Positions 25,932 to 32,918 of a DNA stretch of 64,000 nucleotides are shown in pieces (position 1 is the first letter of the stretch; each line of letters opens with the position of its first letter). The DNA is from Paenibacillus sp. NEAU-GSW1 (GTDB lineage Bacteria; Bacillota; Bacilli; Paenibacillales; Paenibacillaceae): assembly GCF_009737085.1 (NCBI RefSeq), contig NZ_WOVL01000008.1:145902-209901 (forward strand), in the 5' to 3' direction. The notes beneath the pieces were generated by a model. That model was not told where the DNA came from and did no database searches. It saw nothing but the letters and a program-made list of their open reading frames with translations. Position numbers and translations under genes: made by a program.

Positions 25932-27194
25932 TTACTTGCTATGAATTGCTTTATGTTGATTGAATAAAGAACGAAGAAACCACCAGCCGGCAATCGGAAC
26001 TATGCCTACGGCAAACATCAGCCACACGATCGCTGTCGTAGAATGATTAAGCGGAAGTAAAATAAGATAGGCGCTCAATCCGATCAGCCTTCCGATAATG
26101 AGTCCCGCCTCCCGCAGCACAATTAACTCTTCCCTCATTGCTGCACTCTTCTCCGATTGTCCAATCAGATCGAATACTCGCGATGTAATTGGAATGATGT
26201 AGAGCGGCAAAAACAATGAAGTGCCGATACCGAAAACGAGCAAGGTTATATAGGTTACCTTCGTGAATAATGGCAAAATAACAGCTCCAAGCATTACAGT
26301 GCCAAGCAGCATCGCAGCTTTGCGATTGCTAGGCTTCAGCCTTTTCCCGACAAACCAAAAACTGACCAGCGCAACAAAGGATGTAATCAGCGTGTAGCTG
26401 CCCAGTCGGCTTTCATCCTGCGTTGCAATATATACGATCAAACCGACCAAAAACATAAATACGCCTTCCCGAACACCTTGGGCAACAATAGCGGCAAACA
26501 TTTTGCGCCATGGATTTCCTCGCTCGGCAAGCTGCCTATAGCCGTAAGTCCACTCATACCGATTTCCGGTATTTTTACGCTTAACCAGCCAGAAGCTTAA
26601 AATAACCGTTATAGCGAAAATGACGAGCGACAACGTAAAAATAAGTTTATATCCTCTTTCACCGCTCATCGTCGTAATGAGATAGCCAGATACCCAGGGC
26701 GCAATCATACCCGCCGTTGAGCCGAGCAAACCAGCCCAGCCGTTAAACCGGTCCCGATTGTCCGGCTCTGTAATTTCGAAATATACGACATTGTATGCCA
26801 GCCAGTAGAAACCAAGCCCCATACCGCTGAGCATGCCTAACGGCAAGCTGTAAAATCTGGCCTGCTGGCCGAGCAGCAGCACCGTTAAATAAAAGCTCCC
26901 CGACAGCACGATGCCAAGACGGAGGCTGTTCATTTTGTTATGTTCTTTCACCCATTTGCCGGCAATCCAAAAGGTAAGTCCGCCAATCGCATATTGCCCG
27001 AGCGCATACCAGCCGATCAGCATGTAAGATTGGCTTGCTTTCCATAAATATACCGGCACAAAAGTGCCTGACAAGGCATGTCCGATGGCAGCCAGCCATT
27101 GCACGGCAAGCAGCAGCACGGCTTGGCTGTCGAAAGCACCTTCCCCTCTTGAACGGAGGTTCGATACTTTCGCAGCGGCAGCGTTTTTATACAA
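25932..27194 (-). CDS. MFS transporter
   Basis: Major facilitator protein of 420 residues with about 12 membrane segments. It shows LIGWYALGQYAIGG in helix 2 and GMLSGMGLGFYWLAYN in helix 4-5, and a charged middle loop WLVKRKNTGNRYEWTYG. The start is TTG (27192-27194) with AGGAGGAG upstream. It is followed closely by cysK, so export or import of a sulfur metabolite is possible but unproven. Confidence 0.85.
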   Translation of the reverse strand: MYKNAAAAKVSNLRSRGEGAFDSQAVLLLAVQWLAAIGHALSGTFVPVYLWKASQSYMLIGWYALGQYAIGGLTFWIAGKWVKEHNKMNSLRLGIVLSGSFYLTVLLLGQQARFYSLPLGMLSGMGLGFYWLAYNVVYFEITEPDNRDRFNGWAGLLGSTAGMIAPWVSGYLITTMSGERGYKLIFTLSLVIFAITVILSFWLVKRKNTGNRYEWTYGYRQLAERGNPWRKMFAAIVAQGVREGVFMFLVGLIVYIATQDESRLGSYTLITSFVALVSFWFVGKRLKPSNRKAAMLLGTVMLGAVILPLFTKVTYITLLVFGIGTSLFLPLYIIPITSRVFDLIGQSEKSAAMREELIVLREAGLIIGRLIGLSAYLILLPLNHSTTAIVWLMFAVGIVPIAGWWFLRSLFNQHKAIHSK

Positions 27195-27312
27195 AACGAT
27201 TCTCCTCCTAAAACGTTACGAAGTAAACATAGCATCGTAACGGTGAAATATCGTTTTGTAAGTTGCCCTAATTCTAGCCGTGCCATGCGGAGCCCGCTAT
27301 TGCTAATCTTTC

Positions 27313-27855
27313 TTATTCTTTAGGACTTAGCGCTTTCACAAGCACTTCGCGGTCGCGATCGCTTAGAATTGCTGAAGTATTAAAGCAGGCTGGGCAAATA
27401 TAAATGACCGTCTCAAACGGAGATTGAACAAGCGGCTTTCCGACAGCCGGATGAATCGTCGGCTCGACATTTATTTTTTGCTTGCCCGCTTCAATCATAT
27501 ATTCACGGCAAGAAGGACACTCCGGAGCCTCCTCTTGATGATCGACGATTTGCTGGAGCTTCTCCTCGACTCCAAGCCAAGCGCGATTCGTGCGTCTAAA
27601 GCCCTCGTCGCCCTCGCTCCATTGCTGTCCGCCGTACGAATCGTCTTCGTCCTGCGCGTCCCACTCCGGCTCCTGGTCTTCTTGGTCTTCATCCTCATCA
27701 TCGCGATCAATGCCAATTTGCACCGTACGATACCCGCTTAATTCATTGTCGCAATGCGGACAATGCTTCTCAATTCCGATTTCTTCATCCCACACAATTT
27801 CCGTCATACACCACGGACATATCGTTTGCTCTTGCTCTTGATCGTGCTTGGTCAT
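27313..27855 (-). CDS. acidic double zinc-ribbon-like protein
   Basis: Protein of 180 residues, function unknown. The N-terminus has a CPWC ... CPHC pair (about residues 13-36) and the C-terminal half a CPSC ... CPAC pair (about 114-157), each able to hold a structural zinc. Between them is a strongly acidic, Gln-rich linker (residues 50-85). No enzymatic motif is seen. It is the last gene of the mutS2 - DUF350 - small membrane protein run. Confidence 0.65.
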   Translation of the reverse strand: MTKHDQEQEQTICPWCMTEIVWDEEIGIEKHCPHCDNELSGYRTVQIGIDRDDEDEDQEDQEPEWDAQDEDDSYGGQQWSEGDEGFRRTNRAWLGVEEKLQQIVDHQEEAPECPSCREYMIEAGKQKINVEPTIHPAVGKPLVQSPFETVIYICPACFNTSAILSDRDREVLVKALSPKE

Positions 27856-27879
27856 TCAAGCTCCCCCTAATCATCTCTT

Positions 27880-27960
27880 CTAATTATTCATCAAATAAAT
27901 AACGCCAAACGCAAAAAATAAAATGGCAACGACAAGCAGAATGCCCCATAGGTATTTCAT
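27880..27960 (-). CDS. 26-residue single-pass membrane protein
   Basis: ATG at 27958-27960 opens a 26-codon frame, MKYLWGILLVVAILFFAFG then VIYLMNN. It is almost entirely one hydrophobic helix with a Lys at the start. GAGGATAAAGG sits at correct distance before the ATG, and it fits in the 126-bp gap between the DUF350 gene and the zinc-ribbon gene with the same orientation. It would escape length-based gene finding. Role unknown; possibly a partner of the DUF350 membrane protein. Confidence 0.6.
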   Translation of the reverse strand: MKYLWGILLVVAILFFAFGVIYLMNN

Positions 27961-27981
27961 GCCTTTATCCTCTTTCCCAAT

Positions 27982-28404
27982 CTACAATGTAACCGTCGCT
28001 CCGATGACATAGGACAGCGATATGGAGATGAGCATCGCAATAAATCCTACAGCGCGATTGTCCTTGGCAATTTCCTCGTCAATGCGGAAGACCGGAGTTA
28101 AAAATTCAAATAAAAAATACGCCGCTAATAAAATGACAAAACCGAATGCGCCCCATATTATGCTCTGATATATCGAATCATTGGTTTCAATTGAAAAGCG
28201 GAAAATGTTGCAAATACCGAAAATTTTTCCGCCCGTCGCCATCGCAACCGCCAAATTGCCTTTTTTTATTTCACTCCAGCAATTGTAGCGAGTTACCAAT
28301 TCAAATATGAACAAAAACACAATAAGCGACAGCACAACAAGCGATACATAAATAAGCGATGCCCCATAGGAATTGCTGAGCAGACGATCTACCTCATGCT
28401 CCAT
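27982..28404 (-). CDS. DUF350 family membrane protein
   Basis: Membrane protein of 140 residues with four hydrophobic segments. The motif WSEIKKGNLAVAMATGGKIFG near residues 43-63 is diagnostic of the DUF350 (YjfL-type) family, whose function is unknown. I chose the ATG at 28402-28404 because AAGGTGG precedes it; an ATG 19 codons earlier has a poor ribosome site. It follows mutS2 by 74 bases. Confidence 0.8.
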   Translation of the reverse strand: MEHEVDRLLSNSYGASLIYVSLVVLSLIVFLFIFELVTRYNCWSEIKKGNLAVAMATGGKIFGICNIFRFSIETNDSIYQSIIWGAFGFVILLAAYFLFEFLTPVFRIDEEIAKDNRAVGFIAMLISISLSYVIGATVTL

Positions 28405-28478
28405 TCTCGATTCCACCTTCACCGAATCGTAAACAGATTGCCGCTCTTTCCAGAACGGCATTTCCGTTTCGCAATAAA

Positions 28479-30845
28479 CTATTTCAGCTCAGCAACCGTA
28501 ACGCCGTTGCCGCCTTCGCCGTATTCGCCAAGCCTGAACGCTTTGACCAGGCTATGCTTGCGCAAATATTGCTGAATGCCTGTGCGCAGCACGCCCGTTC
28601 CCTTGCCGTGAATAATATAAACTTGGCCCATGCCAGACAAATAGGATTCATCCAGGAAACGATCGACTTCGATAATCGCTTCCTCCAAATTTTCGCCTCG
28701 CAAATCAAGCTCCATCCTTACGGTATCATCCTTCGTCCGCTTCAGACTGGAAGTCTGCTTCGGCTGCTGCGTTTTGACAGCCGCGCCTGCTTTAACCAGC
28801 TCTAAATCGTCCAACGCCACTTTCATTTTCATAATGCCGAGCTGGACCGTAGCTTCGGAGCCGGAAATATCGACCACCGTGCCTTTTTGATTCAAGCTGT
28901 ACACCGCGACTTCGTCGCCCGGCTCAATTTTGGCCGCTTTGCCTGCCGAAGCGCTCGCAGGCCGTTTTTTCTTGGCCAGCTCCGGAGCCGCTTCATCGAG
29001 CTTTCTCCGCGCTTCAATCAGCTTATGCTCTTTAACCGATGCGCCTTCCTCCATCGCCAGCTTGCGTAAATCGGCAATAATTTGCTCGGCTTCCTTCCTT
29101 GCCTTTGCTACTGCCTCTTGCGCTTCTTGTTGCGCCTTCAACAGCAGCTTGTCGCGCTGCTCCTCGAAACGGCGAATTTCCGCTTCGTGGCGCTCGCGCT
29201 GCCTTTCCATCTCGCGGCGAAGCATCTCCGCCGATTGGCGCTCCGACTCGGCGCTCAGCCGGTCCTCTTCAAGTGAAGCGATCATATTCTCAACGCGTTG
29301 GTCCTCTTCGCTCACTTCGCCTCTAGCATGGTCGATAATCAATTTATCAAGACCAAGCCGTTCCGCAATCGCAAACGCGTTGCTTCGGCCCGGAACGCCA
29401 ACGAGCAGCCGATACGTCGGACTGAGCGTCGAAATGTCAAACTCCATGCTTGCATTAATAACGCCTTTGCGATTATAGGCATAAGCTTTCAGCTCGCTGT
29501 AATGCGTCGTTGCGACAATTCTGCTGTCTTTCCGATGAATATGCTCCAAAATCGCAATAGCAAGCGCAGAACCTTCGGCCGGATCCGTTCCGGCGCCGAG
29601 CTCGTCAAGCAGCACCAAGCTCTTGGACGTCATCGAGTTCAATATGCGGATAATGTTTGTCAAATGGCTGGAGAATGTGCTTAAGCTTTGCTCGATACTC
29701 TGCTCGTCGCCAATATCGGCGTAGATCGCATCAAACACGCAGAGCTGGCTTCCATCCTCAGCCGGAACGAATAAACCGGACATAGCCATCAGGCTGAGCA
29801 AGCCGATCGTTTTTAACGAAACGGTCTTGCCGCCCGTATTCGGACCAGTAACGATAATGGCTGTATATTGGTTGCCGAGCTCGACGTCAAGCGGAACGAC
29901 TTTGTCCGCAGCGATAAGCGGATGGCGGCCGCGCTTCAGCTTAATAAAGCCTCTGTCGTTCATTCTCGGCAGCGTCGCTTTCAGCTCATGCGCCATCCGC
30001 GCTTTTGCATATGCGAAATCAAGGCGGCCAAGCAGCTCCAGGTTGTAAATCAAGTCATCGACATGCTCCGCCGCTTTCGCAGTCAGCTTTTGCAATATCT
30101 TTTCTATTTCGCGAAGCTCCGCCGCTTTCAGTTCCCGCAGCTTGTTGTTCATCGCGACAATCGTTTCCGGTTCGATAAACAGCGTTGCCCCGGAACCGGA
30201 CTGATCATGAACGATACCGCCGAAATGCGACCGGTATTCCGCTTTTACCGGAATGACGTAACGGTCGCCGCGAATCGTAACGATGGCGTCCTGAAGCATT
30301 TTTTGCACCGAGCTTGATCGAATCATTTGCTCCAGCTTCTCGCGCACTCTCGATTCGCCGCTTCGCAGCTCTCTCCTTACAGAAGCCAGCTCCACGCTTG
30401 CGCTGTCAAGCACTTCGCCTTGATCGTCGATACATTCGAATATTGCGTCCTCCAGCGGCTTATGCTCGGAAAGCTGGTCGGAGGTTTGGTGCAGCAGCGG
30501 AATCGGATCGTCTTCGTGCAGCATCTCGATATGCTTCTTCACGCGCCTCGACCCGCGAGCCGTAGAAGCGATATCAAGCAGCTCCCCAGGATTCAGCGTT
30601 CCTCCGATCCGCGCCCGATGCAGCGGCGCGCTAATATCGACAATGCCGCCAAACGGCGCATTTCCTTTAAGGCGGTCCGCTTTGTACGCCTCGTCGGTCG
30701 CTTGGAGCGAAAGCTTTACCAGCTCAAGATCAGAGCTTGGCGCAAGCCGTTCAACCTCTTGTTTGCCAAGCGAAGTCGCAGCATGCTGAACTAATTTATG
30801 TTTTATTTTGTGGAATTCGAGCGTTGATAAAATTTTAGTGTCCAA
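28479..30845 (-). CDS. mutS2: endonuclease MutS2
   Basis: MutS2 (MutSB) of 788 residues, implicated in suppressing homologous recombination and in ribosome rescue in Bacillus. Walker A TGPNTGGKTVSLKTIG near residue 333 and Walker B LVLLDELGAGTDPAEG near 413 define the ATPase. A long Lys/Glu/Gln coiled coil follows (about 515-640), and the C-terminal Smr nuclease domain carries MELDLRGENLEEAI and IHGKGTGVLR near 745. The start is TTG (30843-30845) with AGGAG seven bases ahead. First gene of an operon with the DUF350 gene. Confidence 0.95.
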   Translation of the reverse strand: MDTKILSTLEFHKIKHKLVQHAATSLGKQEVERLAPSSDLELVKLSLQATDEAYKADRLKGNAPFGGIVDISAPLHRARIGGTLNPGELLDIASTARGSRRVKKHIEMLHEDDPIPLLHQTSDQLSEHKPLEDAIFECIDDQGEVLDSASVELASVRRELRSGESRVREKLEQMIRSSSVQKMLQDAIVTIRGDRYVIPVKAEYRSHFGGIVHDQSGSGATLFIEPETIVAMNNKLRELKAAELREIEKILQKLTAKAAEHVDDLIYNLELLGRLDFAYAKARMAHELKATLPRMNDRGFIKLKRGRHPLIAADKVVPLDVELGNQYTAIIVTGPNTGGKTVSLKTIGLLSLMAMSGLFVPAEDGSQLCVFDAIYADIGDEQSIEQSLSTFSSHLTNIIRILNSMTSKSLVLLDELGAGTDPAEGSALAIAILEHIHRKDSRIVATTHYSELKAYAYNRKGVINASMEFDISTLSPTYRLLVGVPGRSNAFAIAERLGLDKLIIDHARGEVSEEDQRVENMIASLEEDRLSAESERQSAEMLRREMERQRERHEAEIRRFEEQRDKLLLKAQQEAQEAVAKARKEAEQIIADLRKLAMEEGASVKEHKLIEARRKLDEAAPELAKKKRPASASAGKAAKIEPGDEVAVYSLNQKGTVVDISGSEATVQLGIMKMKVALDDLELVKAGAAVKTQQPKQTSSLKRTKDDTVRMELDLRGENLEEAIIEVDRFLDESYLSGMGQVYIIHGKGTGVLRTGIQQYLRKHSLVKAFRLGEYGEGGNGVTVAELK

Positions 30846-31023
30846 AGTAACACTCCTCTCGCCATTTCATTATATCCGAACCGCAGCGCGGATGCACGAA
30901 TTAGCCTTTTGCGATACATGGTTTATTTAATATTGGTCATACTACAAAATGAATTCGATGTGCCACTACTTTTGGCTCACGAAGCGTACTTAGCTTCGCC
31001 AATCTTGATGAGGAGGCTTTGAC

Positions 31024-31389
31024 ATGAATTTTCTAGGCCATGTTGTTCGATTTATCGTTTCAGCGCTTGTGTTAATGGTCGTCGGTTGGATTGTTCCGCA
31101 ATTTAGCGTAGGCGGCTTCTGGAGCGCTTTTTTCCTGGCTTTGGTTATCGCAGCGCTGGGTTGGATCATTGAAGGCATTTTCGGCAAAAAGGTTACGCCG
31201 TTTGGACGCGGCATCGTCGGCTTTATTGCCAGCGTAGTCGTTATCTGGGTTGCGCAATTTATAGTCGGCGGAGTAAACGTAACTTGGCTGGGCGCCATTC
31301 TTGCTGCTCTTGTGATCGGGATTATTGATTTGTTTATCCCGGTCAGCACGCCATATGAAGCAGGACGCAGCACTCGGGATCACGATTAA
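31024..31389 (+). CDS. phage holin family protein (YvlD-like) membrane protein
   Basis: Hydrophobic protein of 121 residues with four membrane segments (FIVSALVLMVVGWIVPQF, AFFLALVIAALGWIIEG and others). It matches the family named phage holin 4_2 / YvlD, which is chromosomal and usually not lytic; in Bacillus such genes are linked to envelope stress. AGGAGG precedes the ATG. It is the first of three plus-strand genes placed between mutS2 and zapA. Confidence 0.75.
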   Translation: MNFLGHVVRFIVSALVLMVVGWIVPQFSVGGFWSAFFLALVIAALGWIIEGIFGKKVTPFGRGIVGFIASVVVIWVAQFIVGGVNVTWLGAILAALVIGIIDLFIPVSTPYEAGRSTRDHD

Positions 31390-31421
31390 CCGCAAGCGAT
31401 GCGGCGCTGCTGACAAGCACG

Positions 31422-31463
31422 AAGCCCTTACTCTCCTCGGGGATTAAGGGCTTTTCTTTTTTT
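31422..31463 (+). terminator. intrinsic terminator after holin-like gene
   Basis: AAGCCCTTA ... TAAGGGCTT followed by TTCTTTTTTT on the plus strand. Confidence 0.85.
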
Positions 31464-31553
31464 GTCACGAGCCTGTCACTGCAAAAAAGAACATATTCAG
31501 CTACAATAGTAATGAGCATCAAAATTTTTCCGTTCCAAAAGGGGGAGCTTTTC

Positions 31554-31931
31554 ATGAAAAAATGGATTCTATTCGCAGCATCTCTCTGCCTTGTTGCAGT
31601 AATCGCAGCTTGCGGAAGCAACAATGCAAAGACCGAAAATACATCGAGCGGTGTATCTGAACCAAATACGGCAGCTCCGGAAGTCGTTATCAAAGCGAAA
31701 AGCTGGGAGTTCGAAGAAGCCGAGTATAAAATCAAAGCCGGAGAAGCTGTTAATCTAACGCTTGAATCGACTGACGGCGTTCACGGCATTGAAATTTCCA
31801 AAACCGATGTTAAAATCGGCAACAACAAAACGCAAACGGTAACGCTCGAAGCCGGCGAATACGAAATTAGCTGCAACGTGCCATGCGGCAACGGACATCG
31901 TAATATGAAAACTAAATTGATCGTATCGTAA
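31554..31931 (+). CDS. cupredoxin lipoprotein with CuA-type motif
   Basis: Lipoprotein of 125 residues. Lipobox ends at Cys20 (VAVIAAC). Residues about 42-125 form a cupredoxin domain like the periplasmic part of cytochrome oxidase subunit II. The CuA ligands appear complete: His77, then C107-x3-C111-x3-H115-x2-M118 (CNVPCGNGHRNM). No membrane helix hairpin of true subunit II is present and no other oxidase gene is nearby. Likely role is copper delivery or extracellular electron transfer (inference). AAGGGGGAG precedes the ATG; its own terminator follows. Confidence 0.8.
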   Translation: MKKWILFAASLCLVAVIAACGSNNAKTENTSSGVSEPNTAAPEVVIKAKSWEFEEAEYKIKAGEAVNLTLESTDGVHGIEISKTDVKIGNNKTQTVTLEAGEYEISCNVPCGNGHRNMKTKLIVS

Positions 31932-31958
31932 TCGAAGCACGCACAAGTATGGCTATGC

Positions 31959-31998
31959 AAGCCCTGCCCTTCTATTTTTGAAGGTCGGGGCTTTTTTT
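31959..31998 (+). terminator. intrinsic terminator after cupredoxin gene
   Basis: AAGCCCTGCCCTTC and GAAGGTCGGGGCTT pair with one mismatch bulge, followed by TTTTTTT. Confidence 0.85.
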
Positions 31999-32158
31999 AG
32001 CTTTCACGACATATAGAAATATAATAGAAATTTAAAAATATTTAAAAAAAGACTGATCGCTTCACCTCTTCCCCCAAGCCTAACGCTCTGCTATGATTTT
32101 GTTCAACACTAGAAAGAACAGCGCAGATACGAGATGACCACAAGGGAGGGACAACCAA

Positions 32159-32839
32159 TTGAGTTTACTCGACCATAAAGTTGCTGTCGTTAGCGGCGCA
32201 GGGAGCGGTTTAGGCAGAGCAGCTTCGCTGGCTTTTGCAAGAGAAGGAGCCCGGGTCGTTCTGCTTGGACGAAGGCTCAACAAACTGGAGGAAACGGCAA
32301 CTCTCATCCAGCAGCAAACAGGGCAAGATACGCTCATACTTCCGACGGATATTACAAACGAACAGCAAATTCATGCCGCCATTCAACAAACGATCGATCG
32401 ATACGGGTCTATTCATATTTTAATGAACAATGCAGGCATGCTGGAGCCTGGCACGGTATTGGAATTAACCGCCCATGAATGGCAACAGCAAGTAGCAACT
32501 AATTTAACAGGCCCATTTCTGTTGACGAAGGCGATTCTTCCTTCGATGCGTCAATCCAAATACGGACGAATTATTAATATTACAGCCGGTGTATCGAGGA
32601 GCGGTTCCGGCGGGTATGCCGCATACAGCGCAGCGAAAGCAGGTCTAGAATCGTTAACCCGCACGCTCGCTGACGAGGAACAAGAGCATGGCATCTTGGT
32701 CAACTTGTATAACCCTGGCATGCTGCGTACCGAAATGCATGCGACAGGCAAAGACCCGGCCGTTGTTACCCCGGATTTAATCCGACTGGCCAGCTTGCCG
32801 CTTGGCGGCCCGACCGGTACGATTGTCAGTTACGGTTAA
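32159..32839 (+). CDS. SDR family oxidoreductase
   Basis: Short-chain dehydrogenase of 226 residues. Cofactor loop VVSGAGSGLGRAA near residue 10-22, NNAGML near 89 and the active-site YSAAKAGLESLTR near 155 are intact; the Ser is expected in ITAGVSRSG. A little shorter at the C-terminus than typical 250-residue members. The start is TTG at 32159 with GGGAGGG ahead. Substrate unknown. Unrelated by position to the other SDR at 4774. Confidence 0.85.
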   Translation: MSLLDHKVAVVSGAGSGLGRAASLAFAREGARVVLLGRRLNKLEETATLIQQQTGQDTLILPTDITNEQQIHAAIQQTIDRYGSIHILMNNAGMLEPGTVLELTAHEWQQQVATNLTGPFLLTKAILPSMRQSKYGRIINITAGVSRSGSGGYAAYSAAKAGLESLTRTLADEEQEHGILVNLYNPGMLRTEMHATGKDPAVVTPDLIRLASLPLGGPTGTIVSYG

Positions 32840-32853
32840 TAACTTAAATTTAT

Positions 32854-32908
32854 ACAAAAAGGCTGGAGAGACCGATCATCGTCTGATCGGACGCTCCAGC
32901 CTTTTTGT
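32854..32908. terminator. bidirectional intrinsic terminator
   Basis: ACAAAAAGGCTGGAG ... CTCCAGCCTTTTTGT, with inner GATCA.../...TGATC pairing, between the convergent SDR and zapA-like genes; T-runs on both strands. Confidence 0.9.
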
Positions 32909-32918
32909 ATTGTTGCAA

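Noticed and set aside
31024..31389. Prophage holin as evidence of a phage remnant
   Set aside because: The family is usually chromosomal (YvlD-like); no endolysin, integrase or phage structural genes are adjacent, and the tail-like operon is 18 kb away.
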